This document shows positions 47,701 to 58,133 of a DNA stretch of 64,000 bases, in pieces. The position numbers and the translations under genes are program-made. Within the stretch, counting starts at the first letter, position 1. Every line of letters begins with the position of its first letter. A model generated the notes under the pieces. The model was not told where the DNA came from, made no database searches, and saw only the letters and a list, made by a program, of their open reading frames with translations. Origin of the DNA: Chaenocephalus aceratus (Eukaryota > Chordata > Actinopteri > Perciformes > Channichthyidae); the NCBI GenBank assembly GCA_023974075.1, contig CM043785.1, positions 24,307,169-24,371,168 of the forward strand, read 5' to 3'.

Positions 47701-48700
47701 TTTATCTTAGGAAACTTCCTAACGGAGTGAAATTACCCGGAAGTCCCTCAGAGGCAGCCATGATAAGTGCCGTTCGAATTCTCTAGAATGATAGGAAAGG
47801 AGGTTTCAAACTTCCTTTATAACCTCCCTAACCGAAAGGAGAGGAGAAAATGCTGCCCCACAATGCCTTGCAGCTGCAGCATTTGCGTCACACAACAGTC
47901 GGCCGTTCATGGAAACAAACGATTATGACGGAGAAATTATATCATGAAAGTTACGGTGCTTATTAAGCATTTTAAAACGTATGTGGTAAGTTGCCAAAGT
48001 ACTTTGTTTTGAATGTTCATCAGTATTATAATCAAAAAGAGAAATATGAACGTTAGTTTTTACTGAAATGATCAAATAAAGTCAACATTTCACTGAGCTG
48101 TGTGGGGTTTGTTCAACTTTTAAAAGATGTTTGAATGGTGATGTACACAGTGATAGGTGTTAAGGACTAACGTTTAATAAATACATTTGTATTGATTTTA
48201 AGATCTTTTCATAGTTCATACAATCATACGTATTGGGATCATTTGTATTAATGTGGACCGGAGGGAGAGGGTGACAACGAGCATAAGTTTCACTTTCCTT
48301 TTTTATTTCAATTCCAACTTTGGTCATGAAGAATATGTTTCTCTGTTCTCCACGTTCATAAAGCAAAGCAACAGCATCAGAGCACGGTGCAGAGTCTCCA
48401 GATGAGTCCGTCGTTCTTATTAAACATCCATGTTGTAGTCCGCTGTATAGAAAACTGTAGTTTCCATAATTTCCCTACAGCAGCAGACGCACAAAATGAA
48501 GTCTGCTGGCGCATCATAAACACGTCGGATAGTGAAAGTGCATTTGGATTCTCTAAAGTACCGCAGTCTCTTCTCCTAAGTCCTTTTGAATTCTCCTATC
48601 CACTATCCCTTAACCCTGTGACGTTTCACTCAGAAGTCAAGGAATAGGAGATAGGGTTAGAACTTAGGAGCTGATTTTTAACCGACCGCAACCCTGGGCT
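47701..48700. other. Unclassified insertion-like block flanked by a 12-base direct repeat
   Basis: CCTGGGCTGAAG stands at about 47687-47698 and again near 48693-48704, bracketing about 1 kb. The block has TATC/GATA-rich ends and no recognised coding region. It might be an element with a long target duplication, or the repeat may be coincidental. Confidence 0.3.
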
Positions 48701-48822
48701 GAAGCAAGCCTCCAGGAAGTGCGCCGGACTCAGATGAAAATATTCGTGGTGGCCAAACGGCGGTACTACACTTCCGTTTGGTTGCCAGGCCCGGAAACAC
48801 TTTTTCCCATTGAATTACATGA

Positions 48823-49424
48823 GGCGCATTCACACCGCAGTACTTTTCCCACAAAGGTTCAGGAGAACTTAGTTCATGAGAACTCTTTAGTTGAACACCG
48901 GAATAAGTCCCTGGGGGTGGATTAGGCAAATGAAGCCGCTGACGTCACTTCTTCTTCTTCTGCTTTGGGTTTACTGGCAGGCCGCAAACCACTTCACGGC
49001 GTATACTGCCACCCAAAGTCCCCGGCCGGAAGTCCCCGGAGTTGGGGACTGGCTCCGAGTAAATCGCCAGAACGCCGACACCTCCTCATCTCCACCACTC
49101 CCATGTTTTATTTTGTGTTGCCATAAGTTAGTCTCTCTGCGTTTCTGCGCTGGGCTAATGCTAATAATGCTAATGCGAGGATAATAAAATGGCAGCTTCA
49201 CAAAACTTTTTGGGAGTTTTACGGGGCGTGGTTTGCAATCCGCCCAGCCAATCAGACATAGGAACCTTTTTCTCCCACGAAAGTCCCTGCTCTCTAGCAG
49301 GGACTGAAAAGGGGGTAAAAAGGTTCTCATGAACTAATTTTAGTACCGGCTCTTTTTGGTGTGAACGCGACAAAAGAGTTCTCATGAACTTTTGTGGGAA
49401 AAGTACTGCGGTGTGAATGCGTCT
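48823..49424. mobile_element. MITE-like element with about 45-base inverted ends
   Basis: GCGCATTCACACCGCAGTAC, then TTTTCCCACAAAGGTTC, at 48824 is mirrored by the right end TTTTGTGGGAAAAGTACTGC, then GGTGTGAATGCGTC, at 49424. The interior carries a GGCAGGCCGCAAACCACTTC region shared with 47150-47440. It has no transposase. Confidence 0.65.
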
Positions 49425-50244
49425 ATTGGGAAAGGTGCCTGTAGCTTCTTATTGCACTTGCAATATACCATTAAAGGAGTTGAACGTTGCTGTTTGCAAC
49501 ACACGTTTTGACCCAGATTAATTAGCTATGATATCGTCATAGGAAGTCGTCATACTTAAATAAAGATATATATGTCAAAGCTCTAATCAAATGAACAGTT
49601 GTATTAATTATACTTGTATATGTATTGTATATATATGTATATAGCCTGTGTTGTATATTTATACACACAAATGAACAACCTTGTGTGTGTCAAATAACAA
49701 GTTATTGTAGTGTTTATTTTAGTGTTGTTTTATGCTTATCCACATTTTGATTTCAGAACACAGGAGAATGCTGAGCACAACATAAAGCTCAACAGTGAAG
49801 CTGTCAATGCTGAACAAAACCATCACTAGATCCTGTTACATCAGCATAATATAAAAGTACATAACGATTGATGTGTACATTAGCATAATTACTAATAGAG
49901 TGGCGAAGTCCCTCCCCTTCCGGTGGACCTCCATGGGACCTTATTTCGGAAAAAATATTTATTGAAGAAAACTGTAGTTTCCATAGTTTCCCAAGCCCCA
50001 GGAAGTGCGCCGGAGTCTGATGAGAATATTCGTGCTGGTCAAACGGCGGTACTACACTTCCTTTAGGTTGCTGGGCCCGGAAACACTTTTTCCCATTGAC
50101 TTACGGAGCGTCCACACTACAGCTTCAAAAATAGCTTGGAGCTGGGCGTGTCTGGAGCTTGGGGATTTTATTCAAGCAACACGGCCAACAACCAATCACA
50201 TGAATCTCCCGCCCCCGACATACAAAGCAAAAAACCCCGGGGAT

Positions 50245-50430
50245 TGTATGGGAGCAATATATAAATAAACTCCCCAAACAGGCGAAAACCTACCAGTTTC
50301 ACCCACTGTCTCTGCCACCTCCCTCCATGCCTGGTTCCTCCGGTTTGTATCCCGGTAGGTGAAGAGGGTCTGGTCATACAAAACCGGGTGATTAGCTACG
50401 GCGATAGTTAGTTTCTCCTCCGACTTTTTT
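50245..50430 (-). pseudogene. MADF-domain start of a Harbinger-encoded protein
   Basis: The minus strand encodes EEKLTIAVANHPVLYDQTLF and continues with RDTNRRNQAWREVAETVG, the first half of a MADF DNA-binding domain. It ends at a donor-like ACTG followed by GTAGGT. Harbinger elements carry such a second protein beside the transposase. Only this exon survives. Confidence 0.65.
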
Positions 50431-50549
50431 TGAAATATAGAAATGAACGGCGGGATATCTCTCCCAGCTTAGACGCGATTTGATTGGCTACGGCTTCAGC
50501 TGTCAGATTTTGGGAAACGGGATTTGATTGGCTGGCGCTGGCTACTCCG

Positions 50550-50602
50550 GCGTCTCAGGCGACAGAAGTTGAACATTGTTCAACTTCTGTCGCCTGAGAC
50601 GC
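50550..50602. repeat. Perfect 25-base hairpin
   Basis: GCGTCTCAGGCGACAGAAGT and its following GTGAAC-type bases (50550-50574) are exactly mirrored at 50578-50602 around the loop ATT. The structure lies inside the Harbinger element. Confidence 0.9.
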
Positions 50603-52030
50603 CTGAGACGGACCGCTCTGCTACCCACAATTCAGTTCGGCGAAAAAGCGCGGCTACGTGACGTCACCCCATTGAAAGTGAATGGGCAGATTGGAGCTTT
50701 CGACGCTGTCGACGCTGTAGTGTAGACGGGCCGTTACATTGGGAAAGAGTGGTCTGTAACTCGTTGGATAATTTTTTTTAAACTAAATAAACTACCCAGT
50801 ATGAACATTTGTATAGCCCTTATTAAAAACATTCGTTCCTCAAGTTGTAAAAATGTGCTAATAACGTTATTCTGAGAGTTATTTCCCTCTGCATTATGAA
50901 CGCGCATCTAACCCACGGGACCGCGCTGCCCGGCACGTTCATCTTACGTGTTCAGTACTACATGAGTTTCTCTTTACCCATGGATGCACAATAACAACGG
51001 ACCATATCGCCTTACTGCCAGCCCACGGAGCTGTAATAATGGATATATTGCACATGTTTGCTGTAATTCATCATTTGTATAATATTATACTACATGGGCT
51101 GTATGATGTAAATCTTGTACCGTAAATGTTGTATTAAATAAAGTTAATATTACCGAAGTAGATTAACGTTCCTGTAGCTTCTTATTGCACTTGCAATTGT
51201 TTTAGTTATTTGTGGGCTACTTAACATGAATAATCACAGTTACTATCCTTTTACTCCATCACATTTCAAAAAGAAATAGACTATTGTTATTTTAACTCCA
51301 CCACAGTAATCCATCATCAGCTTTACTTTTTAGATAAAGTTTTAACTCACAATTGATCATAACAGGCTTCAACATATACATTTTTATATATTACCAAGTG
51401 ATTTCATGTACAACCCACACAAGTATCATGCTAAATGAAGCTCTGTTGCTTGGATATCACTAGATCCTGATGTCAGCGTAATATAAAAGTACATAACGAT
51501 TGATGTGTAATTTAGCATAATTTACTAGCTAGCCGCTAGCTGCTAACTGCCGCCTCGTTAATATAAATCCAGTACCATGCTGTCATGAACGTGCAGTGCT
51601 GTTACGTGTACGCAAATTGACGTGCTTGATGTGAACGAGCATTTTGGTTAAAGTTGCGCATGCTCTATAAGTGCACATACGGGTACTTCTCAGGCATGCT
51701 GGGTAATCTGTGACGTTTCGCTCTCTCAAAAGTTCAATAGGGGCCCTTTCTCATTTCTCGAACTCCCCTCCTCGACTCCCCTCCTCGACTCCCCTCCTCG
51801 ACTCCTATCCTCGATACTTAGTCCCGCCCACAGGAGATGCAAGCGGAGGAGCTGAGGAGGGGAACCGAGGAGAGAGGAGGGGAAGCAGCAGGCGGTTAGA
51901 GAAATGAGAACTCCTCTCCTCTGAGCGGTCATTTTAAAGAGACGTCCATTAATGATGACAGAAGGCACAGCAGCCCTCTGTCTGATGGACAGATGTGTTC
52001 ATGATGACTTATATATTTACTTTGATTCAT

Positions 52031-52159
52031 TCACACTGCGGTATAATGAGACAATAACAGGCTACAGATGTGGATGTAACCGGTCTGGTTTGACGCCACA
52101 TGTGGTCTCTGCGTTGTGTATGCGTTGTGTAAATGAGAACGACTTCCTTCTTGCCAAAC
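52031..52159 (-). pseudogene. Distal part of a spliced copy of a small secreted-peptide transcript
   Basis: This is the continuation of the frame begun at 53613, beyond the hAT insertion. With the hAT and one target duplication ignored, 43 codons run on in frame to a TGA at 52031-52033. No domain is recognised. Counting both parts, the encoded product would be 61 residues with an N-terminal signal peptide. Confidence 0.45.
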
Positions 52160-52167
52160 GGGATTTA

Positions 52168-53556
52168 CAGTGGCGGCCGGCCCATAGGGGCGCTAGGGGC
52201 GCCGCCCCACCTCTTGCCAGATACAAAATAAAAAAAAATATATATATTAAATAAAAAAATATATATTTAAAAAATATATATTTAAAAAATATATATATTT
52301 TATATTTTAATTTTTAATGAACAAGGTAAATATCATACAATTAGTATCACAAAAATGTATAATCTACAATACAATCTTGTTTAAAATTGTGTTACGATGT
52401 CTAAAGTTACTAAGTTAATAAGTCACCTGTTTCCTGCCTGGCCTTGCCCATGGCATTAGTTTATCATTACTGGGCGGAGCCCCCGAGCGAAACAGCAGCA
52501 ACCAGCAGGTTGCAAAAGTCTCAATAGTAAACTGTGTTGCCGAAACATAATTTCAGCCAATCAGCGCGGTCAAATATTTTGGTCACGTGGGTGCTCACGT
52601 TGGCGCCCATGTTGCTTACGTGCGTTGAAGTAAGTTGTTTTTTAGACTCGTGAGTGACCAAGGTGACGCAGTATTTGGATGAGAATGGTGTGCAGGTGGA
52701 GTCGCCGGAACCTCGGTCCGCCCAAGAGCTACTCTCCAATCCTTTTGAAAGGAGAAGTTTGGGAGATAAATTGATACTTAAAGACCTTGGACCGGACCAA
52801 CCCGATTTGTATATATCACAGCAGGCTCGTGAAAAAGACAAAACGTATCAACAAGGCTTCTCACATGGCTAGCTGGATGCAAACAGGTAAATGCTATCTT
52901 TTGTTTCACATGCTTGCTCTTCAAACAGCCGGGGACAGATACGATCTGTTCAGAAACTAGACAAAAGTTAAACAAGTACAAACCACAGACTGTCTGTGTC
53001 ATGGAGAATACAGTCGCTGGTTTATTTATGTCTGTAGGCCGTTGTTGTGAGTGTGGACGGTCGGAGCATATATAGCGTTAGCTTAGCCAAACTCCATTCA
53101 GGGAAAAAGCATTCTAAAAGGTTTTTCGCCTGCCGTCTGTCTGCAGACTTGTCAAAGCATTAATTCATGGTTTTTACTAACCGGTATCAGTATGTTGTTA
53201 CGTCGGCATCATTTAGAAACGTGTATAACAATTTAATCACGGTAAAATATGTTCATGTTGTTGTAGCTGTAGCTCCCGAGCCAGCGCGTCTTGTTTGAAT
53301 GATGCGAGTAAACACAGCTGACAGCTGCGGTGAAACTCGAGCGACTAGAGCGATGCGATAGGAGCGTTTAGAGCGAAGCGAATATTCGCATCGCGTCCGG
53401 TCTGAACGCAGCATTAAAGCGAGCTCCGCGCTGCACTGGAAACGCGCCATTACATCACCAGAAGTCCTAATTTAAGGGGTCATTTCTCCCAAAAAAAAAT
53501 GTTTTACTCACTCTATCAATAGCCCCACCAAAAATATTTTCCACCAGCCGCCACTG
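52168..53556 (+). mobile_element. Non-autonomous hAT element with 8-base target duplication
   Basis: Ends CAGTGGCGGCCGG and CCAGCCGCCACTG, flanked by GGGATTTA at 52160-52167 and 53557-53564. An ORF at 52654-52872 (ERRSLGDKLILKDLGPDQPD, then AREKDKTYQQGF) resembles the N terminus of hAT proteins with a TTF-type finger and DUF4371. The rest of the transposase is absent. Confidence 0.88.
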
Positions 53557-53668
53557 GGGATTTATTCTCTGTGCAAAACAGAATATAACAATTAGAGCAG
53601 GAAATCGCTTCATCAGCTTTCGAGCTTCACACTTCTCCTCAGTGCAGCCTGAAGCTAACTCAGGAAAG
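53557..53668 (-). pseudogene. Spliced (processed) copy of exons 1-2 of a small secreted-peptide gene
   Basis: On the minus strand this block equals exon 1 (54041-54006) joined precisely to exon 2 (53789-53726), with the 216-base intron missing: GAGGAGAA then GTGTGAAGC. It continues past the exon 2 donor position into new sequence (AGAATAAATCCC), presumably exon 3. The start codon is at 53613 and encodes MKRFPALIVIFCFAQ, a signal peptide. The hAT element then interrupts it. Identity to the genomic exons is nearly perfect (one change in each part). Confidence 0.6.
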
Positions 53669-53725
53669 TATACATAACAAACAATACAATTTACAGTTAC
53701 AAACACAAAAAGAATACCCACATAC

Positions 53726-53789
53726 CTGTGCAAAACAGAATATAACAATTAGAGCAGGAAATCGCTTCATCAGCTTTCTAGCTTCACAC
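53726..53789 (-). CDS. Putative small secreted peptide, exon 2 with signal peptide
   Basis: The acceptor is TTTTCTTCCACTGAAG (AG at 53790-53791) and the donor GCACAG followed by GTATGT (GT at 53725-53724). The ATG at 53770 is followed by 15 codons, MKRFPALIVIFCFAQ, ending in phase 0. Exon boundaries are independently supported by the spliced copy at 53557-53668, which lacks exactly the intron between 54005 and 53790. The rest of the gene is not identified. The product is unknown, probably a secreted short peptide. Confidence 0.55.
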
Positions 53790-54005
53790 CTTCAGTGGAA
53801 GAAAACACCCACATGTTAGGTTAGCATATAGCTAAACTTTAGAAAGCTCCCAAACCGTTTGAAGCGCTGTACATTATATAAACTAGTCACATACGGCAAA
53901 ATATAAATATTAACTGCAAATAGGTTTGGCTTGTGTGAAGTGTAACATTAAACAATCTATTAACATATAAAATACAACATTTATGACACCACTCGTTCCA
54001 CTTAC

Positions 54006-54041
54006 TTCTCCTCAGTGCAGCCTGAAGCTAACTGAGGAAAG
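54006..54041 (-). other. Putative 5' UTR exon 1 of the small secreted-peptide gene
   Basis: 36 bases on the minus strand from CTTTCCTCAGTTAGC to CTGAGGAGAA, then donor GTAAGTGG. Similarity with the spliced copy begins exactly at CTTTCCT, which suggests that the transcription start is there (about 54041). The sequence upstream (54042-54110) has no clear TATA box. Confidence 0.5.
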
Positions 54042-55047
54042 CCGCGCGAGTCTGCAGAAATGTGCTGGTGCCAAGAGTACCAAAATAAAATGTACTTTTC
54101 AAAATAAAAGCATCTAAAATATAAAGTGACAGTGACAAGTTTTACAAATAAAGTATGGACAATGATTTTACTGAAATATAAACAAGTGAAGTTATACATC
54201 GGTTACACGGACACGCACACACACATATGTATATATTTATAGAAATATATACAATTTCAGAATCAAACAGAGCACTCTCATAATAACGTAACACTATCAG
54301 AGACTGGATATATCCCCCCCCTCTCCCCTCTGGTCGCTACAATGAGGAAAATACATTACGGGCCAAAAGTTGTATTTACAAGTATTAAAAGTGGGCAGAG
54401 GACACCAAACCAACAGAGACCTGTCTGTCTGCTGCATCTACGCACACACTGTACCACACACACCTACACACTGTACCACACACACACACACGCACATACA
54501 GCTCCTAAAACAGGCTACAGCCGTTGTGTATTTTATTGTGAAGCACTAAATGGTTTTAGAAAAATATCAACTCTTTGTTTGTAGATATCTACTAAACTAA
54601 AGCAAATAAAGAGAATAGGCCTGTTATACTGAGTGATATATATTATACACACTGCTCTGCTTTCTGCACAGACCTCACAGCTGTTCTCACTGTAAACATC
54701 GCGTCGCGATGAAAGCAGTTAATAAAATAATATCCAGGGGATGCATGCAGAGCTGTCATTGGCTGAGATAAGTCCGGGCGTGCGTCACGACTCTTTGAAA
54801 CATCTCTGTTGCCGGAAATGCATCCACAAAGGAGCCGTGGAGGACCGTGGAGGACCCATCAGTGTATCCTCGGTTATAGCTCCTCCAGAGAGCCTCCTCG
54901 ATGCTCGGTCCTCGGTCCTCGAAGTGCATTTAGAGAAATGAGATGTCCTTCAACATGGCGCGCTAAAATTCATTTCCGGGTCACTACCGGAGGACCGAGG
55001 AGTCGAGGAGTCGAAGAGGGGGATTTGATGAAATGAGAAAGGGCCAG

Positions 55048-55600
55048 GGTCTAGCTGCGGCCGCGGCCAGTACACGGCGGTACACGATGGTACACGACAC
55101 GCCCACCTGACACGACACTACGGTGGCTGAGAGGCACCACCGTTAAAAGCGAATTGACGAGATTTACATCATACAGCCCATGTAGTATAAACATTGATTT
55201 TAATTTCTTACAGCAGGAGAGGTTTTGGGGTTTAGGTTTAGGAGGGAGGGAGGAAGATTAGGATTAGGTAAAAAGGTAGGGAGTGGTTAGGGTTAGGATG
55301 GGGGGAAGGGAAGGGTTAGATTGAAGGGAGGGAAGAGAACTGCTACCCGGGAACGTTCATACTGGGTAGTTTATTTAGTTTAAAAAAAATTATCCAACGA
55401 GTTAGAGACCACAAAGGAAGTGTAGTACCGCCGTTTGGCCACAAGACTCCGGCGCACTCCTGCACTCCTGGGGGCTTGGTTCAACCTCCTCTGTCCGCGG
55501 CCGCAGCTTGACCCTTCTCAGCCACCGTAGTGTCGTGTCAGGTGGGCGTGTCGTGTACCATCGTGTACCGCCGTGTACTGGCCGCGGCCGCAGCTAGACC
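55048..55600. mobile_element. MITE with perfect 80-plus-base terminal inverted repeats
   Basis: GGTCTAGCTGCGGCCGCGGC and the following 64 or so bases (to GTGGCTGAG at about 55130) match the reverse complement of 55518-55600 without a mismatch that I can find. The interior holds GGTTAGGGTTAGG-type repeats near 55280. No transposase. The perfect ends imply a recent insertion. Confidence 0.75.
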
Positions 55601-55944
55601 AAGCCCCCAGGAAGTGCGGCGGACTCAGATGGAAATATTCGTGCTGGCCAAACGGCGGTACTGCACATCCGTTTGGTTGCCAGGCCCGGAAACACTTTTT
55701 CCCATTGACTTACATGGGGAAAGAATGTTCTGTAACTCGTTGGATAATTTTTTTTAAACTAAATAAACTACCCAGTATGAACACTTGTATAGCCCTTATT
55801 AAAAACATTTGTTCCTCAAGTTGTAAAAATGTGCTAATAACGTTATTCTGAGAGTTATTTCCCTCGGCATTATGAACGCGCATCTAACCCACGGGACCGC
55901 GCTGCCCGGCACGTTCATGTTACGTGTTCAGCACTACATGAGTT
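55601..55944. repeat. Dispersed repeat X, copy 2, left part
   Basis: Matches 49975-50100 and 50737-50960. It lacks the Harbinger element found in copy 1 and is cut at GTT (55942-55944) by DIRS copy C; the rest is at 61539-61629. Confidence 0.7.
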
Positions 55945-56526
55945 CTCATTCATAACACTCCGTTCGATGTCTCACTATGGGATGCGCCTCATCGCGGAGC
56001 AAACAGAAGCATCAATCTCATTACGCCAATCCTGATTGGCCGGTGATTCTTGACGTCAACGTCAGGGGAAATCACCCCCTATAAGTAGCCTGCGCCACGA
56101 CGCATGCGTCATTCAAACACCTCTTCTCGCTTCAGAGCACATCTCGAATGGTAGCTTAACAGTCCACAGACTGAACCCAAGCTAATTTTCGGTCGACGGG
56201 CGTTAGCCGGCTACCCTATTCTCTTTCAGAAGAAGTACCATAGTCAACCTCGCCGAATTCTTCCTCTGGAAGTAAGGTAAGATTTTGACTTGCAAGTTAG
56301 CAACACACCAGTTGCTAGCTTGTACTTTTTTCCCTCACTGCCGACACCACGGTAGCGAGGACGTTTTTTATTCTTTTTTCTTCTCCGGAGGATAAAAGGA
56401 TTTAAAGAATATTGCCACACCAGGTAATATTCTTTGAGAGGAAAAGACCCACACTACCTTTTTCTCCGGATAAAGGACAGTTTGGGACACTTTTTTCGAC
56501 ATACCTGTTAAGAGCGGGTCCTCTCC

Positions 56527-58112
56527 ATGGACGCCTCTCTCCCTCACACCAGAGGAGTCAGAGACTCGAAGGCTCGGTTCTGCGACTGCGGGTTGAAGAT
56601 AGCAGGCACAGACTCACACCAGGTCTGCTCGTCCTGCCTCGGGCTGGAACACGCCCAGGAGGCTATCGACGACCCCGGCTCGTGCGGGCATTGTGCCCGC
56701 CTCACCATAAAGAGCCTTCGCCGACGGTTAGCACGACAAGCTAGCCTGTCGGGACAGGATCCCCTCATGTCCACTGGTTGGCCGGCTGGCAACCAAGACA
56801 CGGGGGCGTCCGCCGCAGAGACTGAGCCCCTCGCCTTCACGGCCTGGGGCTCATCAACCACGGCAGCCGCGGAACCGGTTTCCCGCGCCATATCAGGCCG
56901 GGCCCCGGTGGCGGCAAAGGACGCGGGAACGGGACCCCACGCTATACCAAGCTGGGGCTCCCGACTGGACCTCACCATGGTTTCACCCGCGGAGGATGTC
57001 CTGGAATTAAATTACATGGAGGACGAAGAGGATGCCTCTGAGTTCCTCCTGTCTGATTCGGACGAGCAGGAAGACGATGTCTTCATGTCACCAGCTCAGG
57101 CTGCAAAGCCTGGAGCGATGGCTGCTCTCTCGGGCGATAGCACACCAGCTTCGCCCTGTCTCAGTATGGACCTACAAGCCGTGTGTTAACGTGCTGCGGC
57201 CAGACTAGACATCCCATGGCCCGAAGTGGCCAAGGAGACCTCCAGTTCCCGTTATGAGGGAAAACTGTTTTTCCAAACAACGAGGACGAAGAGGCAACTC
57301 CTCCCGGTCTTCCCGGAGATGTCCAGGGTGCCTCCTCCCTTGACTGTGACGGTATGGAGAGGCTCGGCCTGCTCCACATACCGCCTATGGAACCGCTGGT
57401 GGCAGCCCACCTCCTACCGAGGATGGGCCCGTCACCGAGCAGGAACCCCACACTGCCAGCAAAAACAGACCGATTCCAGTCGACCATGACGGAACGGGCT
57501 TACAAGGCTGCAGCATTGTCCGCCAGAGCTCTGAACGTTTCCTCGATGCTAACCGCGTACCAAGCGGAGCTCTGTGAGGATCTGTCGAGCGATTCTGGAC
57601 CGGCCACTCTGGACGAGATAGCCGCGGTCACAGACATTTGTCTCCGTGTCCAACGCTGCGCCGTCCAGGCCACGGGCAAAGTGATGGGGATCATGGTGGT
57701 GCAGGAAAGAGCTAGATGGCTCAACCTCACCAACCTCACCAACCTCCCAGACCGGGAAAAAGAAGATGTGCTGGATATGCCCATCGTTCCCGAGGGAATT
57801 TTCGGCTCCGGTCTCGCTTCCATGCAGAGGAGGTGCGAGTCGAAAAAGAAGGAAGACGAGGCCCTCCACCTCTGTCTCCCTCGAAGGGTCCAGCCGCTGC
57901 CTCCGCAACAGCGACCCTTCGCCCAAGCTGCTCCGAACCCTGCTGGATCTAGAGTACCAGATCAGCAGAGGTCGCAGTCCGCCCCGAGTCCCCAGCCCAG
58001 GCAGGAGACGAGGGCGAGTTGGTCTAGAAAATCTCCGGTCCCGGCTGCAGCCCAGGCGCAGCCAACCCAGAATTTCGGCCAGCAATCAAGGAGGAAGAAG
58101 CGAGCGGCATGA
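56527..58112 (+). pseudogene. DIRS ORF1 (gag-like), copy C
   Basis: The N terminus starts MDASLPHTRG and carries a Cys/His cluster (CDCGLKIAGTDSHQVC, CLGLEHAQ, CGHC) typical of DIRS ORF1 proteins. A TAA at 57187-57189 replaces the AAA (Lys) codon preserved in copy B. About 50 bases are missing near 57320 relative to copy B, and this shifts the frame. The C-terminal part, 57354-58112, is open for 252 codons and ends in a basic tail (QQSRRKKRAA). The probable role is a nucleocapsid-like RNA-binding protein. Confidence 0.8.
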
Positions 58113-58133
58113 CAGCCCCTCCTTCTCCCCTCT

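Larger units (their letters stand above)
50104..50733 (-). mobile_element. PIF/Harbinger non-autonomous element with TTA target duplication
   Basis: Ends CGGAGCGTCCACACTACAGC and the inverted GCTGTAGTGTAGACGGGCCG, flanked by TTA at 50101-50103 and 50734-50736. The paralogous site at 55706 (GACTTACATGG) lacks it. It contains a MADF-domain remnant and a perfect hairpin. Confidence 0.8.
49900..51200. repeat. Dispersed repeat X, copy 1
   Basis: CCAGGAAGTGCGCCGGA through AACGGCGGTACTACACTTCC to GGAAACACTTTTTCCCATTG recurs at 48708-48820 and 55608-55710. After a Harbinger insertion the copy continues (GTAACTCGTTGGATAATTTT to GGATATATTGCACAT), matching 55725-55944 plus 61539-61629. It therefore records uninterrupted target sites for DIRS copy C and for the LTR at 61630. 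Confidence 0.7.
51738..55047. mobile_element. Possible large inverted-repeat element enclosing the small secreted-peptide locus
   Basis: GGCCCTTTCTCATTTCTCG followed by CTCCTCGACTCC repeats at 51738 is mirrored by GAGGAGTCGAGGAGTCG, then AAATGAGAAAGGGCC, ending at about 55045. The inverted regions span about 170 bases with moderate identity. No target duplication is clear. If real, the enclosed exons and the hAT lie inside the element. Confidence 0.4.

Noticed and set aside
47440..49330. Minus-strand ORFs with PVKLPKSFVKPPFYYP at 47440 and 48971
   Set aside because: They recur in two copies of the same MITE-like repeat family, so they are repeat sequence and not genes.
55240..55320. Interstitial telomere array
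   Set aside because: Only a few degenerate TTAGGG-like units inside a MITE; not a true telomeric array.
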